A stretch of 64,000 nt of DNA. Source: Leptospira terpstrae serovar Hualin str. LT 11-33 = ATCC 700639. Lineage in GTDB: Bacteria > Spirochaetota > Leptospiria > Leptospirales > Leptospiraceae. The stretch spans positions 62,001 to 126,000 of the forward strand of contig NZ_AOGW02000009.1 of the NCBI RefSeq assembly GCF_000332495.1, given 5' to 3'. Under the pieces are notes generated by a model that worked only from the letters and a program-made list of their open reading frames with translations, had not been told where the DNA came from and ran no database searches. Shown in pieces: positions 29,063 to 37,992 of the stretch. The position numbers were made by a program, and so were the translations under genes. Position 1 is the first letter of the stretch. Every line of letters begins with the position of its first letter.

Positions 29063-30999
29063 TAAAATGCCTCTTGTTCTACTGGTGCTTCTTCTTCCAT
29101 GGTTTTCGCACGCGATCTATCAGTTCTTGGGAATGATCCTGGTGGGAAAGCAGCTTTAAATACTTCACGAGCTGCAGGAGCAGCGGATGCTGCACCTCCT
29201 ACACCAAATTCAACGAAAGCAGCAACTAATATCTGTTTTTCGGGTGGTGCGTTCACAGGTGCATATCCAATAAACCAAGCGTGGTTTGACGAAGATGCTC
29301 CTCTGCGTCTAGTTTGTGCGGTTCCCGTTTTACCTGCAATTTCAGGAAGAGTAGGTGAGTTGAGAACGCCAGAGGCTGTTCCTGAATATCCCACTAAATA
29401 CAATCCTTCTTTGAGAGCTTCTACGGTAGATCGTTTGAGTGGAATGTCTCGGAGAATTGTTGGTTCCGTTTTCTGTATGAGAGAGTTGTCAAGAGGGCTT
29501 CTTATTTCTGAAACAATATAAGGTTTGTAAATTTTACCATTGTTGACAACGGCCATATAAAATAATGCCATCTCAATGGGAGTGGTTGAAATAAATCCTT
29601 GGCCAATGGAAAGGTTTACTGTATCTCCATCAAACCATTTGTTCCCATAAGTTCTTTTTTTCCAATCGGAACTTGGTATGAAACCTGTTGCTTCTCCCGG
29701 AAGATCAATACCTGTTTTTTTATCTAAACCAAATAACCGAGAATAGGCGAGAATTGGTTCTGCCCCTAACTTATATCCTAATTGGTAAAAGTAAACAGAA
29801 TTCGATTTTTCTAATGCTTGGGCTAGGTTAAGATCCCCATGATTCTTTTTATCCCAGTTATAAAAAACTTGGTCCGGTACACCTTTGAAAGTTGACTTCA
29901 ATGTGAAACTTGCCGGACAAGAAAATGTTTGTTTAGGATCAAAATTGATTTTATGTTCACTCTCCATGGCAGCAAGACCCACTAGAGTTTTGAAAGTGGA
30001 TGCTGGAGGAAACCTAGATTGAATCGCTAAATTTAAAAAACCACCATTGTTAGTAACACGCGTAAAGTGATTGGAGCGATCTAATTTGTTTTTGCCAGAT
30101 AGGATATTCGGGTCATAGGAAGGATTGGATGCCATAGCCAATACTTCGCCTGTGGTTGCTTTGATAGCAAGGACCGTTCCCCTAACACCTTTTAGCGCAC
30201 GATAGGCGGCTATTTGCATATCCCGGTCAATGGTTAAAACTAAATTGTTTCCAGGAACCGAGTGTTCAATCACACGTTCTTCTTCTATATTTCCTTCTGT
30301 GTTTCTTTTTTGAATTCGAAACCCATCTTGTCCACGAAGAGTTGTGTCATAAAGAGATTCAATTCCACCTTTCCCGATGAGTTGGTAGGTTTTGATTTCT
30401 TTTTCTTGTAAGTCGCTAGTTGTGGGTTTTCCCACATAACCTGTCACATGCGAAAGTGCCGGTCCCATATGGTAAACGCGTGCTGGTGAAGAAACTAAAT
30501 ATACATATTTATTGATATTATCAAGTACAAGAATACGTTCTTGTTGTTCACGTGAGATTCCTTCTAAAAGTACAAAAGGTTCTCTCGAACGTATTTTTTT
30601 AATCATTCGTGAGTCTTGGAGTTCTTTTTCGTAATAAACGATTGGAATCGAGAGGGCTTCACAAAATTTGTAAATAAAATCTTTCACCTTTCTTGGATCA
30701 TTTTTGAGTAAACTTGTATTCAGAATCACATCAAGAGAGGCAGAGTTCGAAACAAGAGGTTGGCTTGTTTCTGGAGTGAGAAAATTGCGATCAAAAATAT
30801 TTCCACGGTCAGCAGGAATGGACTCACTTCTGCGGACAAAACGTTCTGCTTTTAATGAGTTTTCACTTCCTTGTACAATCTGTAGATTGAACAACTGTAG
30901 GATATAGGCTGTTAAAGTAAAAACAACCATTCCTGTAAAAAAATACAGACGTTTACGAAAACTTGTTTCTAGACGAAACTCAGACGCCGACTGGCTCAT
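29062..30999 (-). CDS. mrdA: Penicillin-binding protein 2 (elongation transpeptidase)
   Basis: 645-residue class B PBP. One N-terminal TM (about 20-40) is followed by the dimerisation/pedestal region with [17 protein letters not shown], then the transpeptidase domain. The active-site Ser334 lies in STFK, SNS at 399-401, and KTGT at 557-560. It crosslinks peptidoglycan together with RodA in the elongasome and is a beta-lactam target. Start overlaps mreD by 4 nt. The C-terminal tail after residue 620 is charged ([16 protein letters not shown]). Confidence 0.95.
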   Translation of the reverse strand: MSQSASEFRLETSFRKRLYFFTGMVVFTLTAYILQLFNLQIVQGSENSLKAERFVRRSESIPADRGNIFDRNFLTPETSQPLVSNSASLDVILNTSLLKNDPRKVKDFIYKFCEALSIPIVYYEKELQDSRMIKKIRSREPFVLLEGISREQQERILVLDNINKYVYLVSSPARVYHMGPALSHVTGYVGKPTTSDLQEKEIKTYQLIGKGGIESLYDTTLRGQDGFRIQKRNTEGNIEEERVIEHSVPGNNLVLTIDRDMQIAAYRALKGVRGTVLAIKATTGEVLAMASNPSYDPNILSGKNKLDRSNHFTRVTNNGGFLNLAIQSRFPPASTFKTLVGLAAMESEHKINFDPKQTFSCPASFTLKSTFKGVPDQVFYNWDKKNHGDLNLAQALEKSNSVYFYQLGYKLGAEPILAYSRLFGLDKKTGIDLPGEATGFIPSSDWKKRTYGNKWFDGDTVNLSIGQGFISTTPIEMALFYMAVVNNGKIYKPYIVSEIRSPLDNSLIQKTEPTILRDIPLKRSTVEALKEGLYLVGYSGTASGVLNSPTLPEIAGKTGTAQTRRRGASSSNHAWFIGYAPVNAPPEKQILVAAFVEFGVGGAASAAPAAREVFKAAFPPGSFPRTDRSRAKTMEEEAPVEQEAF

Positions 31000-31511
31000 T
31001 GCCTCACCTCATCAGCATCTAATCGGAAGGCCCATGAGAATAAAAAGAACAACGCAGGACCAATGAATGCATTATATAAAGAAACATACAAAAAGGAATA
31101 ACTATGGTTGGAGTGAAAGAACATCAAAAATAAAAGATACGTGATGATTCTTGAAACCAATGTAAATCCAAGGATGTAGATGGTAATGGAGATATAATTT
31201 TCTGTATAAGAAGATCGCATTACCTTTCCTACGATATATCCTATGATGGCATAAGAAAAGGAATGAAGTCCAATTTTGTAATAAACAATATTGTCTCCGC
31301 CAATTTCACCACCAAGTGCTGTATCGGTGAGAAGGCCTCCAAAAAATCCTAACCATAGTCCATAGAGAGGACCTTTTCTTAACGCAAAAAAGACAACAAA
31401 GATGACCATAAAGTCTGGCCGAACTGCATTCCCTAACTCAAATAGATTGGATCCATTTAAGAAGTGGGAGAGTAACAATCCGATAACGATAAAAAGTTTA
31501 TCTAAAATCAT
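30996..31511 (-). CDS. mreD: Rod shape-determining protein MreD
   Basis: 171-residue inner-membrane protein with five or six TM segments. The pattern [20 protein letters not shown] and [14 protein letters not shown] matches MreD. It is part of the MreBCD/RodA/PBP2 elongation complex. It overlaps mreC upstream and mrdA downstream by 4 nt each, a fully coupled array. Confidence 0.9.
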   Translation of the reverse strand: MILDKLFIVIGLLLSHFLNGSNLFELGNAVRPDFMVIFVVFFALRKGPLYGLWLGFFGGLLTDTALGGEIGGDNIVYYKIGLHSFSYAIIGYIVGKVMRSSYTENYISITIYILGFTLVSRIITYLLFLMFFHSNHSYSFLYVSLYNAFIGPALFFLFSWAFRLDADEVRQ

Positions 31512-32683
31512 GGTGTTACCTCCTTAGGAGCATCTGGCGTGGAAGGAGAAGATGGGACTGGTGGTGATGAGTCTTGTGTATTTGTATTCAAAGATGGTTT
31601 TGTGTATTGAGGTGTTCCAAAGGTATAAGGAAAGTTCCCTTGCCTTTTATCTTTATCTTTTTTATTATAATCTTTTTCTTTTGGAAAATCGATTTCGCCA
31701 AAATAAGGGCCGTCAATTTGAATTGTTTTTTCAGCCGGCCACTCTTCACGCCACTTTTCAGGTTGTTTCTTCAAAACTATAACATGTAACAGTTTATCAA
31801 ATTCAACAAACGGGCGTAAAATGGCAGTTTTAAAAGATCCATTTCTTGGACCTTCTTCGATGATCGTTCCGACAGGAATTCCCGAAGGAAAAACACCTGA
31901 TCCACCAGAACTAAACACTGCTTTTCCAATTTTACTAAACCCTTCGGTAAACATGGTACTTGCTGAAGTTGGTGGTGGATTTGGTCCCATTGGAAAATTT
32001 CCGATGGCTTTAGGATCAATCACAATTCCGGCATCAATATAATCTAACAAAACATCAGTTCCGCGGCCACTATTTCCATTGAGGGAAGCCCAAAGGTTGG
32101 TTCCTGGAATAGAAACTCCCATAGAAAAGTTGGAATTGATAATAGGTTGGATGACCGCAGATCCTTTGGAAACAGCGATGATTTTACCCACAAGTGCTTC
32201 TGTAAATTTCCCTTTTTCATCTAAGGCCCGAGCCACAACGGGCATGTAAGGTTTAATTCCTTCTTCGGAACCTTTATTAATGATGATAGTGCGGTAGATG
32301 GCATTCAAACGAACACTCAATACTTCAGCACGAACCGTAGGATAATCGATATGAAGGGGGAAGTTCAATTCTTGCCTGAGGATGGCGTTCTCGGCTTTCA
32401 ACCTTTCCACATCTTTGGAAAGTTGGCGGTATTCTTCCATCACGTTCAAACAAGAATCACGCTCTTCTCGGACACGTTCGAACGACTCAAGTTTGTTATA
32501 GCTACTTTTGATTAGGGATCCAAAGGAATCAAAGGACCCAGAAAAAAAGTCGCCAACACCCTGAAAGCTGGCAATCCCTCTCACCATGAAGTTGCCGTTC
32601 CAAATTAGGGAAGTAAAGGAAAACAGGAATACGAAGAGTAGGGAAAACAATTCGTCATTTTGATTGATGCGATTCCACTTCAT
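31508..32683 (-). CDS. mreC: Rod shape-determining protein MreC with a Pro/Ser-rich C-terminal tail
   Basis: 391 residues: one N-terminal TM (about 14-35), a coiled coil (about 60-100, ending [16 protein letters not shown]), then the periplasmic beta-domains ([37 protein letters not shown]). Residues about 330-391 form a Lys-rich then Pro/Ser/Thr-rich tail absent from most MreC. It scaffolds the elongasome and activates PBP2. First mre gene; mreB is not upstream in this window. Ribosome site before ATG is weak. Confidence 0.92.
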   Translation of the reverse strand: MKWNRINQNDELFSLLFVFLFSFTSLIWNGNFMVRGIASFQGVGDFFSGSFDSFGSLIKSSYNKLESFERVREERDSCLNVMEEYRQLSKDVERLKAENAILRQELNFPLHIDYPTVRAEVLSVRLNAIYRTIIINKGSEEGIKPYMPVVARALDEKGKFTEALVGKIIAVSKGSAVIQPIINSNFSMGVSIPGTNLWASLNGNSGRGTDVLLDYIDAGIVIDPKAIGNFPMGPNPPPTSASTMFTEGFSKIGKAVFSSGGSGVFPSGIPVGTIIEEGPRNGSFKTAILRPFVEFDKLLHVIVLKKQPEKWREEWPAEKTIQIDGPYFGEIDFPKEKDYNKKDKDKRQGNFPYTFGTPQYTKPSLNTNTQDSSPPVPSSPSTPDAPKEVTP

Positions 32684-32749
32684 GGACTTATGTCACATTA
32701 ATTTTATTGGAAATAAAATTTCAAGCGCGAATCCAATTTGGTTAATTTT

Positions 32750-33385
32750 TCAATCTTTGCGGTTCGTAATCTCGGGTAGGAAATAAAATGAAGAGGGGGA
32801 GGCCATTCTTGCCCCACCACGAATGGTTTGTAATCCCTTCTGACTGCGAAAGGCAGTCACCCGAACCTGATCCAAAGAGGGGATGGTCTCCTTTGTAAGA
32901 CCCAACTTTAAGCGAACTTCCCCGGCCCCAGGATCTACCACTTGTGCGAAATAGGTTTTTGGACCCATTTGGACGATGGCAAATTCTCGGAGGTGGAAAA
33001 GTGGCCTTGGATCATTGGCGGTTCCTAAAAATTTAGAGATGAGAGTGAGAAAGGAAGGAAAGTCCGCCTTGTCCAAGGAGGATACATAAGTAAGCAAATG
33101 TTGGCGGAGGTATTCTTTGGCATGGTTGTGGGCAAGGACCACACGATGGCGACTGTCGAGTTGATTGTAAAATAACTGCAGAAGATTACGTTCTTCTAAG
33201 GTGCAACCCGCTCGAAAAGCCAAACGATCCAATCGTTTGCTATGCATTCGGACAAGCTCGATCCTTCGGGTGATGTAAGCGGAAAGGCGAAAAGAAAGAT
33301 AAAAGAAAAGAAGTAGAAGGAAAAGTTTTAAAAGTACAAACTCTTGGTTGCCCTCCCAAATCCATACAGGTCTTTCTGGAAACAT
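32750..33385 (-). CDS. Membrane-anchored protein upstream of mreC, unknown
   Basis: 211 residues with one N-terminal TM (about residues 17-36) followed by basic residues (RRIELVRMHSKRL), giving a cytoplasmic C-terminal part. The middle is helical; the last about 75 residues look beta-rich (MGPKTYFAQVVDPGAGEVRLKLGL, quoted in part: KTYFAQVVDPGAGEVR), vaguely like a PilZ or similar barrel, but the PilZ RxxxR/DxSxxG signature is not evident. It ends 66 bp before mreC and may be cotranscribed. Confidence 0.65.
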   Translation of the reverse strand: MFPERPVWIWEGNQEFVLLKLFLLLLFFYLSFRLSAYITRRIELVRMHSKRLDRLAFRAGCTLEERNLLQLFYNQLDSRHRVVLAHNHAKEYLRQHLLTYVSSLDKADFPSFLTLISKFLGTANDPRPLFHLREFAIVQMGPKTYFAQVVDPGAGEVRLKLGLTKETIPSLDQVRVTAFRSQKGLQTIRGGARMASPSSFYFLPEITNRKD

Positions 33386-33481
33386 TGGTAATTAGACGTA
33401 TAGAGAAATGAGAATTAATCATTGAATAAAGTAGTCTCTCTAGTCATAATTTTATTTATGATTTCTGTCGGAATTCGAGAG

Positions 33482-34822
33482 TTAAAAGCTCATCAGCCGA
33501 ACCAAGGATCCAAGGGCTTCTTCCCAAATGGGTTTCCATTCCGTTTGGAATCTTTCGCCTAAACTTTTTTCTAAAGCATAGAGAAGGCTTGGTGCAATTT
33601 CTGCTAAATCCGTAACTTTGATTCCCATCTCTTCATGCATTTTTCCTAAATTTTTAAGTTCATTATGGATTTGATTCAAATTTCCAAATCTTTCGATCGT
33701 TCTTCCGAACATGGCAAGTAACTTTTTCGCTTGGGTTTCCATATCCGTATTTTGGAAAAATTTTTGGAACTCTGGTTTTGTTTCGAGAAAGTGGACGTAA
33801 AAATCCCGAGCTAAATTTGGATTTAGATGCAATGCCAATTCTAAGGATCTTTGTAATTCTAATATGGTATCTTTTTCTTTAAACCCTAACACGGAGTAAG
33901 CGGCCATCTTATCCGTTTTCCCTCTCAGTCTGGTTAGAATTTTTTTGTCGATTTGAATTTTGTCGGAGATGTACTTATAGATTTCGTCAGAGATCAAAAA
34001 TCTTGTTCCCGTTTTTTTATTCAATGCTTCCAATCGGGAGGCAACGTTTACAGTATCTCCGAGGACTGTTTGTGATTTGTGATCGGAGTGACCGATGTCA
34101 CCATAGATGACTTGTCCTGCATGTAATCCCAATCGAATCTCAAACTCATGGTGGAATCGTTCTTTTACATAGGAATTAAATTTTTGAAGTTGGTCAAACA
34201 TCCGAAAACAAGCACGTAATGCTTGGACAAACATTTGTTTTTTTGCCTCTTCCAAACTGAGTTCTGAGGATTGTAATTTTGTTTTGTCCAAAAAGAAATA
34301 GGCAAGGATTCCATCTCCAATGAACTTATCGATAAATCCACCATTGTTGAGAATTGGTTCACTCATCTCTTGGAAAAATCGATTGAGAACAAACACAACG
34401 TCATAGGCAAGACTTGATTCTGTAAAAGAAGTAAATCCTTTGATGTCTAAAAATAAAATGGCCGCATAACACTCTTCGCCCGTCTTCGAACTTTTTGTTT
34501 CGGAAGTTACCGTTTTAAGATCTTCTTCGTCACGAATGATCCTTTGCACATCGACATTCCCAAAAATTTCAGTTTGGCAGGACAAACGAATTTCCTTTGG
34601 CCAACCTTTGCGATCCGCGATTGTTTTTTCCCTATCATTTCTTTCACTCAGTGAGGACAATCCATGCGTAACAAAAACGCGGCAAGTGGTGCATCGTGCA
34701 TTTCCTCCACATAAATGATAAAGGGGGAAGTGATTGGCTAAGGCGGTTTCTAATATGGTATCACCTGCCTTTTTGATTTTTAACGTTTTCCTTTCCGGTT
34801 CTAAAAAAGAGAGATCAAACAT
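33482..34822 (-). CDS. Ferredoxin - class III adenylate cyclase - globin fusion
   Basis: 446 residues in three domains. (1) Residues 1-100: plant-type 2Fe-2S ferredoxin with Cys38, Cys44, Cys47 and Cys82. (2) About 115-315: class III cyclase catalytic domain, with metal Asp126 (FLDIKGFTSF) and Asp170 (FIGDGIL), purine-recognising Lys166 and Thr252 (the Lys/Thr pair of CyaC/sAC-like adenylate cyclases), and transition-state Asn259 and Arg263 (VNVASR). (3) About 325-446: a globin with Tyr342 (B10), Phe356 (CD1), Gln364 (E7) and proximal His396 (F8, LGKMHEEMG), as in bacterial haemoglobins. All catalytic residues look intact. Cytoplasmic, probably making cAMP under control of redox state and O2 or NO. 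Monocistronic by position. Domain limits are estimated by eye. Confidence 0.88.
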   Translation of the reverse strand: MFDLSFLEPERKTLKIKKAGDTILETALANHFPLYHLCGGNARCTTCRVFVTHGLSSLSERNDREKTIADRKGWPKEIRLSCQTEIFGNVDVQRIIRDEEDLKTVTSETKSSKTGEECYAAILFLDIKGFTSFTESSLAYDVVFVLNRFFQEMSEPILNNGGFIDKFIGDGILAYFFLDKTKLQSSELSLEEAKKQMFVQALRACFRMFDQLQKFNSYVKERFHHEFEIRLGLHAGQVIYGDIGHSDHKSQTVLGDTVNVASRLEALNKKTGTRFLISDEIYKYISDKIQIDKKILTRLRGKTDKMAAYSVLGFKEKDTILELQRSLELALHLNPNLARDFYVHFLETKPEFQKFFQNTDMETQAKKLLAMFGRTIERFGNLNQIHNELKNLGKMHEEMGIKVTDLAEIAPSLLYALEKSLGERFQTEWKPIWEEALGSLVRLMSF

Positions 34823-35082
34823 TGGGACAGACCTTTTGCAATGGATTTACGAATATTAAGATGTAGGAATTTTCGCCAAACGAGATTCAGTTTCCAATTA
34901 GAATAGAACTCTATCGTTTGTTTTCCTTGCTAGTTAAAAATTACAAAGCTACTGTAATTTTTATTAATTTCAGGTAGGGAGATTTTTGTTTTGCTTGCAT
35001 CTCGAATGCAAAACAAACAAACAAACATCAATCATAATCTAATGAAACTCTGCCATGCATATGACCCAGCAAACAATCCTAA
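34823..35082. other. Gene-free stretch upstream of the cyclase gene
   Basis: No credible coding region. It contains an inverted repeat TTGCAT-CTCGA-ATGCAA (34995-35011), nested in a wider GTTTTGC/GCAAAAC symmetry, followed by an AAAC tetranucleotide run (about 35009-35025). This could be an operator for the cyclase gene or a relic edge. No confident promoter was picked. Confidence 0.4.
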
Positions 35083-35522
35083 GTGAAATCAATGGTAGTA
35101 GCAGACGGTGCCAACGGGATGAAACTTTCACAAGCTGCAAAAGAACTTGGAATTTCAGAAATTGGCCTAAATTCAGTCGTTAGGGATGATTCATTCCTCC
35201 CACTCTTTATTTATTTCAATTGCACAAATCCATTTGAGATAAAAGTAATCAAAGAAGCAGACGCACCTGATTTTCTTCATTCAGAAAATAAATGCAATCG
35301 ATCAGGCTTAAGGATCCTTTTGATTGAGGAGCTGGTCCTGGCGGATATTTTTGGTGGACTTGATTCCATGCGGGAGAATGCAAAAAAGTATCATTCAAAA
35401 ATCGTATTATCTTATATTTAGGCGAAGGTAGTTTTCAGGAAGCAGAATTGTATTGTCTTAAATTTTCTAAAAGCAAGAAACGACAGATTCTACCGGAAGC
35501 TTTGTTAGCGGACGTAAACTGA
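35083..35522 (+). pseudogene. Frameshifted coding remnant, possibly transposase-derived
   Basis: Residues from GTG 35083 read KLSQAAKELGISEIGLNS (HTH-like) and end ENAKKYHSKIVLSYI at a TAG (35419). Shifting frame near 35385-35410 gives a continuing, coding-looking segment, RIILYLGEGSFQEAELYCL and KKRQILPEALLADVN, to a TGA at 35520. The LYLG/LSYLG join across both frames suggests one ancestral gene broken by a frameshift. The segment loosely resembles N-terminal regions of IS4/IS1634-type transposases, but I cannot name the family. The 120 bp after it up to 35641 hold nothing recognisable. Confidence 0.35.
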
Positions 35523-35641
35523 ACGGGCTTCGGAAAAAATTTCTTACCGCATCGTAACACAAACAAAACTTCATACTAAATGGAATCTCTCAAAATAGTT
35601 TGAACCTAAAACCTAACGGTGTGCGGTATCCTTTCTAGACA

Positions 35642-36340
35642 CTAAAATGCGGGATTTTGATACAAGTAGACACGTTTGATGATTCCATGGGAAGGATAAT
35701 CAAAAAGCACCCGAAGGCCAATCACGGGTAAGAATGGTTCTTTTTGTAAATTGATCGGACGAAACTCTGCAAAGGCAATATCCTGATTGGAAGCGAAAAA
35801 ATTATAATCATTCGTGATCAGCGCATACCGATAGTTCGGTAAAATTTCTTTCAGAAAATAGTTTATATGGGCGATAGGCCAATGGTGTAATACGTCTTTC
35901 ACGATCAATAGGTCTGCTGACACATTCCGAATGTCACTTAACTGTTTTATCACCAAGAATTTAACGTTTTTTTTAGAATATTTTTTTGTGTTTTGTGCAA
36001 TGAGATCCGTGACAAGATCATAACCCACATATTTTTTTTCTTCTGGAATACTCAAGGTTTCCATTAGTTTCCAATCACCACATCCAAGATCTACAATCGT
36101 TGTATACTTTGGATCGTTCAAGGATTCTTGTAAAAGTTTTAGATAGGGGCCTGCATTTTCCGGCCAGGAGCCAATACCTGAACCATCACCCCATTTTTTT
36201 TCATCATATACCTTTTCAAAGGCAACTTGCTCAGGTGAACTATTTTGATCACAAGTTAAAAGGAAACAGAATGAAAAAACAAAAAAGCAAACAAATGTTT
36301 GTAAACTATATTTGTTGGATTGTTTTTTAATTGGATTCAT
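35642..36340 (-). CDS. Class I SAM-dependent methyltransferase with lipoprotein-like N-terminus
   Basis: 232 residues from the ATG at 36340. An upstream in-frame ATG at 36529 would add 63 residues translated from a palindromic repeat, so I reject it. The N-terminus has a basic region and hydrophobic core ending FCFLLTC, a lipobox-like signal. Motif I VDLGCGDWK and an Asp of motif II (YVGYDLV) mark a Rossmann methyltransferase; KDVLHHWP is like the post-motif region of class 11 methyltransferases. An exported SAM methyltransferase makes little sense chemically, so either the segment is an anchor or the protein has another role. Weak ribosome site. Confidence 0.7.
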   Translation of the reverse strand: MNPIKKQSNKYSLQTFVCFFVFSFCFLLTCDQNSSPEQVAFEKVYDEKKWGDGSGIGSWPENAGPYLKLLQESLNDPKYTTIVDLGCGDWKLMETLSIPEEKKYVGYDLVTDLIAQNTKKYSKKNVKFLVIKQLSDIRNVSADLLIVKDVLHHWPIAHINYFLKEILPNYRYALITNDYNFFASNQDIAFAEFRPINLQKEPFLPVIGLRVLFDYPSHGIIKRVYLYQNPAF

Positions 36341-36420
36341 TAGGTAAATAAGTCTGAAAATTTTAATTACATCATATTGGTACTTGGTAAGAGTGTTTCC
36401 AAGAATCACCTTCCAAATTC

Positions 36421-36480
36421 CCGCGCCAGCGATTGCAGCGGAAATCCTTTCCGCAGGAAAGATTGGAGCGAAAAGCGCGG
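36421..36480. repeat. 60-bp imperfect palindrome, probable dispersed Leptospira repeat
   Basis: The element begins CCGCGC and ends GCGCGG. Its centre is the perfect hairpin CTTTCC-GCA-GGAAAG (36447-36461), with partially matching flanks (GATTGCAGCGGAAATC and GATTGGAGCGAAAAGC). Just downstream a second short palindrome, ACGAT-GAA-ATCGT (36490-36502), and a GC-rich segment continue to about 36530. It is more GC-rich than its surroundings. I recall similar sequence in intergenic regions of saprophytic Leptospira, but this is memory and not a search result. Confidence 0.5.
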
Positions 36481-36574
36481 TCACTTTCACGATGAAATCG
36501 TTGTCAGCGAATCCATGTGAGGCGCCCACATTTTCGAAACCGAGAAAATGGAAAACCGAATCCGGAATTTTTTA

Positions 36575-37378
36575 TCAGTCCGTTAAATCCACTTCTTCGA
36601 ACATTTGTGTTTGGTGGCGAAACATCCAAAGTTTATCGCCAGAATAAAAATTAATAAAACCATCTCTCATCTCAAATTGATAGACTCCGCGTAGGAGTAA
36701 ATTTTGTTCAAATTGAGTTTCTGAAGGGAGATCGATCACAAGCATTCTGCGAGTGGTTGTGATGGCCACTTTGTCATATAAATTGGCAAAGGATTGGAGA
36801 GATTCTTGTTCTAAACTGATAGTTTCCCAATGGTTAGTATAACTATTGAATAAATATAACTTTCTATCGCTTGCGACCAATGCAGCTTTATGGCCCATCG
36901 CGACTCGATATCTTTCTTCTCCGAAATGATGTCCTTTTTCCCATTCATAACTGGAGTTACTAACCGCTAACAAATTTTTTTGTGTAACCAAAACACAAAG
37001 GTCACCATAACATTGGGAATACCATATATGTTCTCCACGGGTGGAGTAAGAAATTTCTTGGCCACTAGATAAAAATGCCTTATATGAAAGATGGCCTTCC
37101 ACAAAATTTAATGTAGTTTGGATGTAGGGGTAAGCGGTTTTATCTCTGACACCACTTTCAAAACTAGTAACTTGGTGTTTCGGTGGCGGGGCATTCAAAA
37201 TTCGATTTGTTTCGGGAGAAAGGTGGCGGAGTGGTGTGAGACGAGATTCATTCCCATGTCTCTGGTCTTGCCCCCCATGCCTTGGGTCGGCTAAAACTAC
37301 CCCTATGTTTGCAAAAATAATTCCAACCACAAGGGAGAGTGAAAGGAAGTATAATCGATTCCGCATGTGATAAATCAT
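36575..37378 (-). CDS. Exported protein of unknown function
   Basis: 267 residues with a signal peptide (hydrophobic core FLSLSLVVGIIFANIGVVLA) and a His/Gly-rich start of the mature chain (DPRHGGQDQRHG). The rest shows recurring beta-blade-like patterns (HIWYSQCYGDLCVLVTQ, ALVASDRKLYLFNSYTN, FINFYSGDKLWMFR), suggestive of a small beta-propeller. Start may be 37378 or 37366; neither has a clear ribosome site. It follows the LOG gene by 15 bp and ends the six-gene operon that begins at 41857. Confidence 0.68.
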   Translation of the reverse strand: MIYHMRNRLYFLSLSLVVGIIFANIGVVLADPRHGGQDQRHGNESRLTPLRHLSPETNRILNAPPPKHQVTSFESGVRDKTAYPYIQTTLNFVEGHLSYKAFLSSGQEISYSTRGEHIWYSQCYGDLCVLVTQKNLLAVSNSSYEWEKGHHFGEERYRVAMGHKAALVASDRKLYLFNSYTNHWETISLEQESLQSFANLYDKVAITTTRRMLVIDLPSETQFEQNLLLRGVYQFEMRDGFINFYSGDKLWMFRHQTQMFEEVDLTD

Positions 37379-37393
37379 TTCGGTAATAGAACT

Positions 37394-37984
37394 TTAGACG
37401 TTGCCTTCCGACAACCATTTCTCCGTCTTAGACGGTGAATAGTTTTGGATGGTTTGTAGTAGATCCTTGGAAGTTTCTAGAACTTGTACGAGGGCCGAAT
37501 TTTCTTTTTTCAAAAATCCAGACTCGACCATTGTTTCCATAAGTTTAAGGAGGGGATTATAAAATCCAAGCCAATTCAGAATGAGAATGGGTTTGTGATG
37601 CAAACCTAACTGAGACCATGTGATGACTTCGAAAAATTCTTCCATGGTTCCAAGTCCCCCTGGCAAAACCACAAAGGCATCGGATAATTCGAACATTTTG
37701 AGTTTTCTTTCATGCATACTTTCTACAAGGATGAGTTTTTCAAGTCCTGCATGTTCGATTTCTTTCTTTTTTAGAAATTTAGGCAAAACTCCTGTGACCG
37801 ATCCATTTTTTGACAAACATCCGTTGGCAACAGCTCCCATAAGACCTACGCTAGCTCCGCCGTAAATCAAACCAATTTGGTGGGTACCAAAATATTCACC
37901 TAACTCAAAGGCTGCGGTCATATAGTATGGATCAAGTCCTTGGGAAGATCCGCAATAGACTGCGATATTTTTAATTACATTCAT
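37394..37984 (-). CDS. LOG family protein (TIGR00730 type, lysine decarboxylase-like fold)
   Basis: 196 residues. It has the nucleotide-binding motif PGGLGTMEEFFEVITW with the catalytic Glu, and the Arg of the early motif SMHERKLKMFELSDA. Members hydrolyse nucleoside-5'-monophosphates, including cytokinin ribotides, releasing the free base; in bacteria this is often a housekeeping purine activity. Full length, cytoplasmic, 8 bp downstream of the preceding gene. Confidence 0.92.
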   Translation of the reverse strand: MNVIKNIAVYCGSSQGLDPYYMTAAFELGEYFGTHQIGLIYGGASVGLMGAVANGCLSKNGSVTGVLPKFLKKKEIEHAGLEKLILVESMHERKLKMFELSDAFVVLPGGLGTMEEFFEVITWSQLGLHHKPILILNWLGFYNPLLKLMETMVESGFLKKENSALVQVLETSKDLLQTIQNYSPSKTEKWLSEGNV

Positions 37985-37992
37985 TTCTTCGT

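Noticed and set aside
35009..35025. AAAC tandem repeat as a phase-variation tract
   Set aside because: Only three to four units, and not in a promoter or reading frame that I can support.
36341..36529. 63-residue N-terminal extension of the methyltransferase
   Set aside because: It is read through the palindromic repeat; the shorter start gives a normal signal-like N-terminus.
36421..36530. Integron attC-type recombination site
   Set aside because: The palindromic shape suggested it, but the R'/R'' core (RYYYAAC/GTTRRRY) symmetry and an integrase are not seen.
36384..36647. Plus-strand frame across the palindromic region (GAKSAVTFTMKSLSANPCEAP)
   Set aside because: It runs through the palindrome and into antisense of a real gene; I take this as the translation of a dispersed repeat, not a gene.
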